From JAGIBJ01 sp032119595 (GTDB taxonomy: Bacteria > Actinomycetota > Thermoleophilia > Solirubrobacterales > Solirubrobacteraceae): a stretch of 64,000 nucleotides of DNA. The stretch is taken from the NCBI GenBank assembly GCA_032119595.1, contig JAUMBQ010000008.1:248001-312000 (forward strand), written 5' to 3'. Positions within the stretch are counted from its first letter, which is position 1. The number at the start of each line of letters is the position of its first letter. Shown piece after piece: positions 55,851-63,879 of the stretch. The translations under genes were made by a program, and so were the position numbers. The notes under the pieces are model-generated. The model was not told the DNA's origin, made no database searches, and saw only the letters and a list, made by a program, of their open reading frames with translations.

Positions 55851-57518
55851 CTACCGCAGCGAGGACGGCCCTTCGCTGAGCGAGCGGATGAACGCCTCCT
55901 CGAAGCTCTCGCCACTCGCCGTGACCGAGCGGTCGTCCACGACGGTGGGTGCCGCAGGAGGCGCAATGCGGACGACGGCCGCGGGAACGCCTTGAGGCCG
56001 CGCGCGCTGCTCTGGAGCCGGCTGCGACGATGCGCGCTCGGCAGGGGCCGCCTGGACCGGTGCGGCCTCGATGGGCACGGGAGCGGGCTGAGCGGGCGCG
56101 AACACCGGCTGTGCAGATGGCGCTTGCCCGACGGGAATGAAGGCTGGGTCCGGGTCGGTCAGCTCCTCTCGAGCATCGGTCACGACGACCGGATGCGCGT
56201 CGAAGCTCATCGCTTCGTCGGGAACGGCGGCGGCTTCTGCAGGCGCTCCGAACGGCGCGCCTTGATCGTCGTGCATCAGGTGCTGCTCCGCGAGCTCGAC
56301 GAGATCGTCCGGCAGATGCCCACACGCCATGTCGCGCAGGAGCGCCCGCAGGTGACCGCGGAGTTCGAGGCTCAGCGCGCGGGTGCGGGTCGGGTCGGTT
56401 GCGGTGCCGTGCATCATCGCCAGCTCCAGGGCCTCGGCGATTTGCACACGGTCGCGGAGCGCGTCCCATTGGCCAGGTGCTGCGCAGAGCGCAGCGAGTC
56501 GGTCAGCCATCGCACCAGAGCCGACATGATCGGCTTCGAGCAGCGCCCTGAGCCCTAGCAGCACGTCCGTGAGGGCCTCGCCGTGCTCAGCCCGCTCGCA
56601 GGCCAGCTCGAAACGCCGCAGCGCCCAAGCAGACGCGCCGTGGGTCGGCGCTCGGTCGGCCATGAGCGAGCAGAACCCGCGGATCGCCACAGCGTCCTGC
56701 GCCCGGATGTGGAGCGTGCCGCTCGCACGAGCGCACGTTCCGATGAAGGGATGACTTGCCCAGCCGTCGCCGCGCATCCGCGACCAGGCGACCGGGGCCA
56801 GTGCGGGCGCCGGCTGGTCATAGAGACGCAGCGCGGTCAGCAGCGCGCGAAGACGGGGACGCGCCTGAGCGAGCGCGGCGGCCCGGGCGGGATCCTCGAG
56901 CGAGCGGACCACGACGACCGTGCCGGCGCGGCTACGGACCGGCGAGCGAGCCTCACGCGGAAGGTCGGCGATCATGTCGTCGCGGACGAGTTCCAGCCCA
57001 TCTTCGATCGCGACGCGCTCTTCGTCGAGCCTGACCCCGAGCAGCGGCACCACGACGGTGCCCTCCACGCGGCCGGCGAGCAGGCAGCGCGCGAGTGCGC
57101 CCGACGCTTCTCGGGACCGAGCCGGCGTGTGCAGGAAGTCGCCGGTCTCCTCGTGCATCCGGGCGAGCAGCACCCGAAGGACGAGGTCCGCCCGCTCACG
57201 CGCATCGATCGGAACGTGCCGTTCGCCGTTGGTGAGGAGATAGTCGCCGAGACCGTCGAACCCGGCGAGCACGTTCACCGCCGTCGACCACGCCTGCAAC
57301 TGGCGCAGCGAGCCGGCGTGCTCTTCGACGAAGTCGCGGGTCCGCGGTCGATACGAGAAGAGCGGTGCGCCCGACCCGGAAGACGGGACCTCAACGAGGT
57401 CGAACGGAACTGGCGCGCCCTCGGCGGCGCGCCTGGCCAGTTGCTGCGAACCGGCCGCGGCGATGGCGTCGACCACCGCATGAAGGTGTCCCTCGGGCAT
57501 GACGGGGCTTTTCGCCAC
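55851..57518 (-). CDS. Conserved-looking hypothetical protein, 555 residues
   Basis: I do not recognise this gene with confidence. Residues 30-420 are mixed alpha/beta with R-R-F-E-L-A-C-E-R-A-E-H-G-E-A-L, L-L-G-L-R-A-L-L-E-A, a pattern reminiscent of Apea-like HEPN domains. The C-terminal 130 residues are Pro/Ala-rich (A-P-A-Q-P-A-P-V-P-I) and end in a charged stretch (F-E-E-A-F-I-R-S-L-S-E-G-P). There is no signal peptide or TM segment. The GTG at 57518 is the first start; an ATG six codons on is also possible. It converges with the ArsA-like genes and is divergent from the DUF3052 gene. Confidence 0.7.
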   Translation of the reverse strand: MAKSPVMPEGHLHAVVDAIAAAGSQQLARRAAEGAPVPFDLVEVPSSGSGAPLFSYRPRTRDFVEEHAGSLRQLQAWSTAVNVLAGFDGLGDYLLTNGERHVPIDARERADLVLRVLLARMHEETGDFLHTPARSREASGALARCLLAGRVEGTVVVPLLGVRLDEERVAIEDGLELVRDDMIADLPREARSPVRSRAGTVVVVRSLEDPARAAALAQARPRLRALLTALRLYDQPAPALAPVAWSRMRGDGWASHPFIGTCARASGTLHIRAQDAVAIRGFCSLMADRAPTHGASAWALRRFELACERAEHGEALTDVLLGLRALLEADHVGSGAMADRLAALCAAPGQWDALRDRVQIAEALELAMMHGTATDPTRTRALSLELRGHLRALLRDMACGHLPDDLVELAEQHLMHDDQGAPFGAPAEAAAVPDEAMSFDAHPVVVTDAREELTDPDPAFIPVGQAPSAQPVFAPAQPAPVPIEAAPVQAAPAERASSQPAPEQRARPQGVPAAVVRIAPPAAPTVVDDRSVTASGESFEEAFIRSLSEGPSSLR

Positions 57519-57614
57519 TCCCCCAATATTCCCTGCGCATCGGCGGAACCGTGCGATCGCGCACGAAATCGCCCACCCGGGGCTCGTCCGGCGACCCTTC
57601 TAGCTTCCGGTTCT

Positions 57615-58043
57615 ATGACTACCAGCGGCTATTCCGGCACCCCGCTCCCCAAGAAGCTGGGTATCAAGCCCGGAGCGATCGTCGTTACGATCGACGCCCC
57701 GGACGGCTTCGACGCCATCCTGGGGCCACTCCCGGACGGAGCCCATCTCAGCCGAGTTTCGACCGGTGAAACAGAGCCCTTGACGCATGGCAATCCGGTG
57801 CTCTGCTTCGTCACCGAGGCCTCAGATCTCGCGTTCCACCTCGGGATCCTTCGCGAGGCGCTGTTCCCAGATCGCGCGGTCTGGATCTGCTGGCCCAAGC
57901 GTGCTTCGAAGGTCCCGACCGACATCACCGAGGACGTCATCCGCGACCTCTGCCTCCCCCTGGGCCTGGTCGACGTGAAGGTCTGCTCCGTCGACGCGAT
58001 CTGGTCGGGACTGCGGCTGGTCATCCGCAAGGAGCTTCGATGA
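57615..58043 (+). CDS. DUF3052 family protein
   Basis: This 142-residue protein has Y-S-G-T-P-L-P-K-K-L-G-I-K-P-G, A-P-D-G-F, D-L-A-F-H-L-G-I-L-R-E-A, then W-I-C-W-P-K-R-A-S-K-V-P-T-D-I-T and V-D-V-K-V-C-S-V-D-A-I-W-S-G-L-R-L-V. This matches the small DUF3052 proteins common in actinobacteria, whose function is unknown to me. The ATG at 57615 fits the usual start just before the G-T-P-L-P block. Confidence 0.85.
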   Translation: MTTSGYSGTPLPKKLGIKPGAIVVTIDAPDGFDAILGPLPDGAHLSRVSTGETEPLTHGNPVLCFVTEASDLAFHLGILREALFPDRAVWICWPKRASKVPTDITEDVIRDLCLPLGLVDVKVCSVDAIWSGLRLVIRKELR

Positions 58044-58083
58044 GCTCCGGACGCGCCGGGTTCACGCGCCCGGCGTCGTGCCT

Positions 58084-59094
58084 CTAACGGAGTAGCGCGG
58101 TACAAGCGCTCGGCTTCGCGCCGAGCGCTTCGGCGACGGCCTCGCCGTTGCGTCGCGCCGCTTCGGCGAGCGTCGGCTCGCCTCCCGAGTCGGCGTGCGC
58201 GTCGTGCTCGGTAGCGCTCTCTTCTTCGTGGCCCGGATCGCCGACCTCGTCAGCATGGTCGTCAGCTGCGCCCGGCAGCGCATCAGCCCAGAGCGGCTCC
58301 CCGAGTTTCGCGCCCGTGCGTTCGGCGACCGTCGACGAGAGTTCGCTGCCGTGCGGCGCGATTGGGAAGACGGCCTTGACGCCCTTGGCCTTCATCGTGC
58401 GAACCAGCTCGACGATGCGCTGCGCCGAGGGCGCAGCCTCCGGTTCGGCGCCCGGCGAGATCGTGCCAGCCACCGTCAACCCGTATCGGGCAGCGTAGGC
58501 ACCGATGGCGTCGTGATCCGTCACGATCACTCGGTCCGCAGCGGGCACGGTTGCCAAGCATCGCTTTGTGTCTGCGTCAATGGTCCGGAGTTCCGCCAAG
58601 AAGGCTTCCAGCCGACCCGCTCGCGCCACCTTGCCCGCGGGGTCGAGCTTGTCGAGTTCGACGGCGGTCTGGACGGCGGCCTGCTCAGCCAGCGACGGGT
58701 CCATCCACCAGTGCCGCTCTGTGCCCGACAGGCCCGTCGAGAGGTCGACCGTGCGTACGTCGAGCTGTCCCACCGCCTCGGCAGCCCAGGCGTCGCTGCC
58801 GCGGCCTGGCTGGAGGACCAGGTCCGCGTCTTTCAGGGCGCGAACCTGACTCGGACGAAGCTCGAGCTCGTGGACGTCCGCTGTGGCAGCCACGACACTC
58901 GCGACCTCCACCCCTTCTCCGGCGAGCACCCGCACCATCCCATCGACCTGCGGCGCCGTCGCAGCAACGACTGGGCGATCCCCAGCAGCACCCCCGGTTT
59001 CATCGCTCCGACCGCAGCCCGCGAGAACGCCGGCCCCCCCGACCAAGATCAAGCCGAGGGCGACCGGCCGACGCAGAGACTGAGGGAAACTCAT
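58084..59094 (-). CDS. Zinc ABC transporter substrate-binding lipoprotein (ZnuA/TroA family)
   Basis: This 336-residue protein has a lipobox L-A-G-C at residue 27 after a hydrophobic signal. TroA-like features are A-D-V-H-E-L-E-L-R-P-S-Q (first metal His), H-W-W-M-D-P (second His), V-T-D-H-D-A-I-G-A-Y and, near residues 275-310, a His/Asp/Glu-rich loop (D-D-H-A-D-E-V, G-H-E-E-E, E-H-D-A-H) typical of zinc carriers. The D-H-D-A replaces the usual H-D-A. A Zur-like palindrome lies 14 nt upstream. No permease or ATPase genes adjoin it. Confidence 0.85.
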   Translation of the reverse strand: MSFPQSLRRPVALGLILVGGAGVLAGCGRSDETGGAAGDRPVVAATAPQVDGMVRVLAGEGVEVASVVAATADVHELELRPSQVRALKDADLVLQPGRGSDAWAAEAVGQLDVRTVDLSTGLSGTERHWWMDPSLAEQAAVQTAVELDKLDPAGKVARAGRLEAFLAELRTIDADTKRCLATVPAADRVIVTDHDAIGAYAARYGLTVAGTISPGAEPEAAPSAQRIVELVRTMKAKGVKAVFPIAPHGSELSSTVAERTGAKLGEPLWADALPGAADDHADEVGDPGHEEESATEHDAHADSGGEPTLAEAARRNGEAVAEALGAKPSACTALLR

Positions 59095-59107
59095 ACACCG
59101 GACTATA

Positions 59108-59128
59108 CGCGAATCGTTCTCATTCGCG
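59108..59128. promoter_or_regulatory. Zur/Fur-type operator upstream of the zinc-binding lipoprotein gene
   Basis: CGCGAAT and ATTCGCG flank a 7-nt spacer. On the minus strand the core reads AATGAGAACGATT, which resembles actinobacterial Zur boxes. It overlaps the expected promoter or start of the gene at 59094, and a Fur-family regulator gene lies 1.6 kb away. Confidence 0.7.
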
Positions 59129-59142
59129 TCTGCCGGTTGCTT

Positions 59143-60609
59143 CTACCTCGTCCGGATCTCCAACACGGGCGGCGTGCCCGGGCCATCGTGCACGACGACT
59201 GCGACGCTCGGCCGACCCGTCCGCGGGTTGAACGCCGGCTTCGCCAAGGCATGTCCGAACGACGGCCCGAAGGCGGCGACGTCGGCCGAGCCCAGCGACT
59301 CGACCGCTCCGAATGAGCCGCCGGCCGGCCGCAACGCGGCCCCAAGGGTGTAGAAGGTGAACGCCCCTCCCAGCGGCGACGGCGTGGAACTCACCGACTG
59401 CCACGTGACGACAGCCACCCCGTCGCTTCGGACATCGAGCCCGGAGAAGCTGCTCGATCCGGCGATGTCGTCAAATGCACCAAAACGCCCGGTGCGGGTG
59501 CTCGCGGCCACGCGGACGGACCCGCTCATCTCACCAGCGGTGCCCCACGCAGCCGTCGCGGTGCCCTTCGGCCCACGAACCACTCTGACCGGACCGTGAC
59601 GGAACGCCTCGATGCCGCCGCGATCGACCGTCTGCACGCGCCCGAACTTCTGAGCACCGCGCTCCAGGCTTGCAGCCCGGACGACCCACGGCGAGTGCGC
59701 CTCAATGCCTGCACGCTGGGAGCCCCAGACCACGAGCGCCCGGCCGTCAGTCGTGATGGTCGTGCCAACGTTGGAGGAATTCTCCTGGCTGCCGACGGCG
59801 AGGCGCCCGCCAAAGCCCACCTTCACCGTTCCGACCCAGGCCGCGACCCGGGAGCCGGCGACGAGACCGGACACCGCGACCAGGACGCGCCCATTACTTG
59901 CGACCGCGCTGGCAACCGACGCAAGGTGCTCGCTCGAATCGGCGACGAAGGGGACCAGCGTAACCGGGGCCCGGAAGCGCTTCCCTGCGGGCCGGACCGC
60001 CGCACGCACGCGCCGCGATTCGCCACGCTCTTCGACCCAGACGGCGACGGCGTCGCCCCGACGATTCACGGAGAGACTCGGGTCGCCCACCACGTTCGCG
60101 GTCGTCAACTTCTGCCACGGGCCCACCGCGCCAGAGGTCACGGACGCCCAGCCGAGCCCCCTCCGGGTGAACGTCGACTTCGGCCCCCCGAGCAGCAGGC
60201 CGGCGCCGTTGCCGTCGACCACCGGCGGCGCAGCGATCGACCATGGCAGGGCCACCACCGGGCGCCGGGTCCCGTCAGGCCCAATGGTCAGCACGCTGCT
60301 CGCGACGGCGGTGTCGGGCGCGGTCGCCGCAGTCGCCCAATCGACGAGCGTTGTCCCCTCACCCCCATAGGCGATGCGCGCGCCACCGGCCTGCGCCCCG
60401 TCCGGCACAGCGATACGAGTCGCCGGCCACGCCGAGGCCGTCGGCGCGACCGCCCCGGACGCAGGCTGGACCCCGAGCCCGCCGATGAGGGCCCCGCCAG
60501 CAACGACGATGGCCGCCGAACGCCGCGTCCACCCGAGGAGTGGCGCGTGCGAGGAAGGCGGTTCGCGATGGTCCTGCACGGAGCGTGTCGTCATACCCGG
60601 AATGCTCAC
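59143..60609 (-). CDS. Secreted protein with beta-propeller-like repeats
   Basis: This 488-residue protein has a signal peptide (S-A-A-I-V-V-A-G-G-A-L-I-G, ending P-A-S-G-A) after a basic start. The mature part repeats strands of the type G-D-A-V-A-V-W-V-E, G-R-A-L-V-V-W-G-S, G-T-A-T-A-A-W-G-T and G-V-A-V-V-T-W-Q-S about every 50-60 residues. Such G-x-A-x-x-x-W repeats suggest a beta-propeller. Proteins of this type are, as I recall, abundant in Solirubrobacterales. No enzymatic motif is seen. The start at 60609 may be a few codons too early. Confidence 0.7.
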   Translation of the reverse strand: MSIPGMTTRSVQDHREPPSSHAPLLGWTRRSAAIVVAGGALIGGLGVQPASGAVAPTASAWPATRIAVPDGAQAGGARIAYGGEGTTLVDWATAATAPDTAVASSVLTIGPDGTRRPVVALPWSIAAPPVVDGNGAGLLLGGPKSTFTRRGLGWASVTSGAVGPWQKLTTANVVGDPSLSVNRRGDAVAVWVEERGESRRVRAAVRPAGKRFRAPVTLVPFVADSSEHLASVASAVASNGRVLVAVSGLVAGSRVAAWVGTVKVGFGGRLAVGSQENSSNVGTTITTDGRALVVWGSQRAGIEAHSPWVVRAASLERGAQKFGRVQTVDRGGIEAFRHGPVRVVRGPKGTATAAWGTAGEMSGSVRVAASTRTGRFGAFDDIAGSSSFSGLDVRSDGVAVVTWQSVSSTPSPLGGAFTFYTLGAALRPAGGSFGAVESLGSADVAAFGPSFGHALAKPAFNPRTGRPSVAVVVHDGPGTPPVLEIRTR

Positions 60610-60640
60610 GATGTGGAGCCATCTGCGAGACCGTACGGTT

Positions 60641-60657
60641 CCGCAAAGGCCTTGCGG
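60641..60657 (-). terminator. Hairpin downstream of the Zur-type gene, terminator candidate
   Basis: CCGCAA and TTGCGG flank a 5-nt loop, 29 nt past the regulator stop on the minus strand. There is no clear T-run, so confidence is low. Confidence 0.35.
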
Positions 60658-60685
60658 TCACACCGCAGGGCGGGTCGGGTGTCGG

Positions 60686-61171
60686 TCAGTGGTGGGACGC
60701 GGCGGCGCGCAGGACCACCTCGTGGCCGACGAGATCGACGCCAAGGCGGTCGGCGAGCGCGTGGATGGCCTGCTCGAGACCATCGTCGTGGAACGGCTGG
60801 ATGGTGCCGTCAGCGAAGAGCACGTGATGGTGGTGCTCGCCGTCGGGCTGCGCTCGCTCGTACCGTGCGACCCCGTCGCCGGGGTCGAGCCGATGGACAA
60901 GGTTGAGCGCGCGAAGCGTGTCGAGCGTGCGGTACACGGTGGCCAAGTTCGAACCGGGGCCACCCTGGGCACGCAGGCGGTCAACGATGTCGTGCGCGGC
61001 GAGCACACACTGTTCCCCGGCCAGGACGCCGATGACGGCCGCGCGCCCCCCGCCCGTGCGGAGGCCGGCCTCGCGCAGGACACGCTCGGCGTGTTCGCTC
61101 CAGCGGACCCCGGCTTCCGGGTCGTGGGAGTGGTCGGCGTGAGGTGCGGCGTGTCCGCGCGTGGCGCTCAC
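60686..61171 (-). CDS. zur: Fur-family transcriptional regulator, probably Zur
   Basis: This 161-residue protein has a Fur-type winged helix with A-A-H-D-I-V-D-R-L and N-L-A-T-V-Y-R-T-L-D-T-L-R-A-L-N-L-V. The metal site is G-E-H-H-H-H-V-L-F, and the dimerisation domain follows (D-L-V-G-H-E-V-V-L). The usual C-terminal zinc CxxC pairs are absent. The zinc-binding lipoprotein and its operator nearby favour Zur over Fur. The GTG at 61171 overlaps the stop of the HxlR-type gene (GTGA). The first residues are His-rich (H-A-A-P-H-A-D-H-S-H). Confidence 0.85.
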   Translation of the reverse strand: MSATRGHAAPHADHSHDPEAGVRWSEHAERVLREAGLRTGGGRAAVIGVLAGEQCVLAAHDIVDRLRAQGGPGSNLATVYRTLDTLRALNLVHRLDPGDGVARYERAQPDGEHHHHVLFADGTIQPFHDDGLEQAIHALADRLGVDLVGHEVVLRAAASHH

Positions 61172-61515
61172 GCCGCGGCCTGCACCGGCTTGGCGCACTG
61201 CCATTCCTCACCAAAGCTGCGCATCGCCGCGATGATCGGCAGCAGTGCTTCACCCATCGCAGTGAGCTCATACGGCAGCGAGCTGCCGCGCTGAAGCCCT
61301 TCGCGCTGCACGATGCCGGCCACTTCGAGCGTGCGCAGGCGGGCACTGAGCGTTCGCGGCGAGATGCCGGGAATCGCGCGCTCAAGGTCGCAGAAGCCCA
61401 TGGGGCTCTGGCCGAGCTGCTGCAGGAGCTGCGGCGTCCACTTGGTAGCGATCACCTCGGCAGTGCGAGCGACGTAGTCGTGCTGATCCACTCCCCCATC
61501 GTACCGCCGAAGCAA
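61168..61515 (-). CDS. HxlR-family winged-helix regulator
   Basis: This protein of 115 residues (or 107 from the GTG at 61491) has the HxlR pattern: A-E-V-I-A-T-K-W-T-P-Q-L-L-Q-Q-L, F-C-D-L-E-R-A-I-P-G-I-S-P-R-T-L-S-A-R-L-R-T-L-E, and then Y-E-L-T-A-M-G-E-A-L-L-P-I. It lacks the N-terminal Cys used for redox sensing in HypR-type members. It is co-transcribed with the Zur-type gene, with a 4-nt overlap. The first start is TTG; the GTG follows GGGGGA directly, so the start is uncertain. Confidence 0.85.
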   Translation of the reverse strand: MLRRYDGGVDQHDYVARTAEVIATKWTPQLLQQLGQSPMGFCDLERAIPGISPRTLSARLRTLEVAGIVQREGLQRGSSLPYELTAMGEALLPIIAAMRSFGEEWQCAKPVQAAA

Positions 61516-61586
61516 GCGTGTCCCGGACAGCCGGGCCGGGCGGCCCCGCGGCCGTGGGCCCAGGTCCGCCCGGACGACGGAAGTGA

Positions 61587-62258
61587 CTAGGTAGCCGTCA
61601 CGACGACTGGACCCTCAGAGGGCTGCACGAGCACCCAGCCCTGCCCGCCGAAGGCGATCTGGAACGTCTCCCCCGAGGAGCGGCCAGTGAGACTCTTGAA
61701 CGCCTTGATATCGGCCTTGAACGTGGTCGTCACCCCGCCCGACCAGGCCACGGCGGCCTGCGCATCGGCGAAGGTTGCGGCCTCGGCGACGTCGAGCAGC
61801 ATCGGCTCGCCGTCGGTCAGCAGCGCCACGTACCCGGTGCCCTGCAGCGTGGTGTTGAACAGGCCACCGGCCATCATGCCGGCCGCCCCGCCCTGCACAC
61901 GCTGAATGTCCCACGAGATGTCGTCCTCGATCGCCAGAAGCGCCTGCCCGTTGACGGTGATCGACTCGTTCTCGAGGAAGACGAGGTGCACGTTCTTTGC
62001 CTGGTCGGCGAGGAAGACCTCACCGGAGCCGGTCATGCTCATGAGCTTCTGGCCCTCGCCGGTGACCGCGCGTTTCAGCATCTTTCCGATGCCACCACCG
62101 ACGTGTTCGAACGAGACCTCGCCCTGGTAGGCGACCATCGACCCGGCCTTGGCACGGATCGAGCCCTGGTTCAGGTGAACCTTGAGCAGCTTGCGGTTCT
62201 GGAGCGCAAAGGCGTCCGTGGATCCGGTCTCCTTGAAGGCGGCAAGTTCGCTGCGCAC
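61587..62258 (-). CDS. AIM24 family protein
   Basis: The GTG at 62258, behind AGGAG, gives 223 residues. The beta-rich AIM24/TIGR00266 fold is suggested by V-H-L-N-Q-G-S-I-R-A-K-A-G-S-M-V-A-Y-Q-G, G-E-V-F-L-A, then G-L-F-N-T-T-L-Q-G-T-G-Y-V-A-L and a C-terminal W-S-G-G-V-T-T-T-F. G-S-M-V is the family hallmark. Bacterial members are cytosolic proteins of unclear role. It stands alone between regulators and the PilT gene. Confidence 0.85.
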   Translation of the reverse strand: MRSELAAFKETGSTDAFALQNRKLLKVHLNQGSIRAKAGSMVAYQGEVSFEHVGGGIGKMLKRAVTGEGQKLMSMTGSGEVFLADQAKNVHLVFLENESITVNGQALLAIEDDISWDIQRVQGGAAGMMAGGLFNTTLQGTGYVALLTDGEPMLLDVAEAATFADAQAAVAWSGGVTTTFKADIKAFKSLTGRSSGETFQIAFGGQGWVLVQPSEGPVVVTAT

Positions 62259-62412
62259 GGGTGACTCCTGGCGTGGTGAGAACAATTGGCGCGCGAGCGG
62301 TGTGCCCGCGCGGCGTGAGCCTCCCACACCTCAGCTGTGGCGTCAGAAAATCCTGCGCGACCCTGCGATACCAGCGGTCTTCACTCGGTCCGACCCGGGG
62401 CCGGACGCCGAG

Positions 62413-63879
62413 TTAGCGAAGCGGTGGGCCCTGCGACGGCGTTTTGGAGCCGGCCGGCTCGCTGCCGTAGGCCGGCGGAGCGCCGTACGCCGGCGTCTCG
62501 TCGTAGCTGGACGCGCCACCGTAGGCCGGGGGCGTGTCGTATTCGGCCGTGGTTCCTGCGTAGGACTCGGTTTCGCCATAGCTGGCGCTGCCACCGCTGT
62601 AGTCGCTGCCGCCCGCACCGTACGCCGCGGGCTCAGCCGCACTCATGGCGTAGCTCGCCATGCGCGCTTCCTCTTCGGGCGTGGGCGCTGGAACGGCAGC
62701 AGGCGCGCCACCGCCGCCGGTCGCGCCATTGCCTTGCGGGACTTCGCCTGAGGCGTGTGCGGCCTCGTCGACGTCGGCCATCGTCGTGCCCTTGCGGCCG
62801 TCGGCGGCGAGGAGAAGCTTGAGGTCGTGCGGGGTCGTCGAGGCGGCCATCGCGTCTTCGACCGTGATCCGGCCTGCGGCCAAGTGCGTGTACAGCGCCT
62901 GATCGAAGGTCTGCATGCCGTAGTAGCCGCCCTCTTCGATGATCTCGCCGAGGCGCCCGGTCTGATCCGGGTCCATGATCATGTCGCGCACGCGGCCCGT
63001 CATGCGGAGGATTTCGCAGACGGCGACGCGGCCGCCGGTCGTCGACTTCACGAGGCGCTGGGAGATGATGCCCTTGAGCGTGCCGGCGATCATCGCGCGG
63101 ACCTGCTGCTGCTGATGCGGCGGGAAGAAGTCGATGATGCGGTTGATCGTCTCCGGGGCGTCGACCGTGTGAAGCGTGGAAAAGACGAGGTGGCCGGTTT
63201 CGGCGGCGGAGAGGGCCGTGTGGACCGTCTCGGTGTCGCGCATCTCGCCGACGAGGATGACGTCCGGGTCCTGACGCAGGACGCGGCGCAGCGCCTGGCC
63301 GAACGACTTGGTGTCGAGGCCGACCTCGCGCTGGTTGATGACCGACCGCTTGTCGCCGTGCACGAACTCGATCGGGTCCTCGATCGTGATGACGTGCTTG
63401 GACATTTCCGCGTTGATGTGGTCGATCATCGCGGCGAGCGTCGTCGATTTGCCGGAGCCGGTGGTGCCGGTGACGAGCACGATGCCGCGCTCCTCGCAGG
63501 CCAGCTCACGGATCGCTTCGGGCAGCGAGAGGCTGCTGAGCGGCGAGATGTCCTCGGGGATGGCGCGGGCGACGATGGAGATCGTGCCGCGCTGCATGAA
63601 GATGTTGAAGCGGTAGCGACCGCTGCCCGGGATCGAGTACGAGAGGTCGACTTCGTGCTCGTCGGCGAACTCCTCGTACTTCGCCGGATCGACGATCACG
63701 AAGCGCGCAGCGTTTCGCGTGTCGTCGTTCGTGAGCGGCGGGGCACCCTCGAAGGGCTGCAGATCGCCGTGGAGGCGCATCATCGGAGGCAGGCCGACCT
63801 TGAGGTGGAGGTCGGAGCCACCTGACTCCACGAGCGCCCGCAGGGCCTGCTCGATGTCAAAACCGTCGTGATCAGCCAT
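62413..63879 (-). CDS. pilT: PilT-type type IV pilus retraction ATPase with Tyr-rich C-terminal tail
   Basis: This 488-residue protein has a PilT core at residues 1-350: G-G-S-D-L-H-L-K-V-G, Walker A V-T-G-T-T-G-S-G-K-S-T-T, Asp box I-T-I-E-D-P-I-E-F, Walker B V-G-E-M-R-D-T-E-T and the His box T-G-H-L-V-F-S-T-L-H-T, followed by the A-I-R-E-like segment A-I-R-E-L. The last 135 residues are an acidic, Ala/Gly/Tyr-rich tail with repeats such as P-A-Y-G-G-A-S-S-Y and P-A-Y-G-A-P-P-A-Y-G, absent from usual PilT (about 350 residues). The ATG at 63879 was chosen on family length. No other pilus genes lie in the window. Confidence 0.9.
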   Translation of the reverse strand: MADHDGFDIEQALRALVESGGSDLHLKVGLPPMMRLHGDLQPFEGAPPLTNDDTRNAARFVIVDPAKYEEFADEHEVDLSYSIPGSGRYRFNIFMQRGTISIVARAIPEDISPLSSLSLPEAIRELACEERGIVLVTGTTGSGKSTTLAAMIDHINAEMSKHVITIEDPIEFVHGDKRSVINQREVGLDTKSFGQALRRVLRQDPDVILVGEMRDTETVHTALSAAETGHLVFSTLHTVDAPETINRIIDFFPPHQQQQVRAMIAGTLKGIISQRLVKSTTGGRVAVCEILRMTGRVRDMIMDPDQTGRLGEIIEEGGYYGMQTFDQALYTHLAAGRITVEDAMAASTTPHDLKLLLAADGRKGTTMADVDEAAHASGEVPQGNGATGGGGAPAAVPAPTPEEEARMASYAMSAAEPAAYGAGGSDYSGGSASYGETESYAGTTAEYDTPPAYGGASSYDETPAYGAPPAYGSEPAGSKTPSQGPPLR

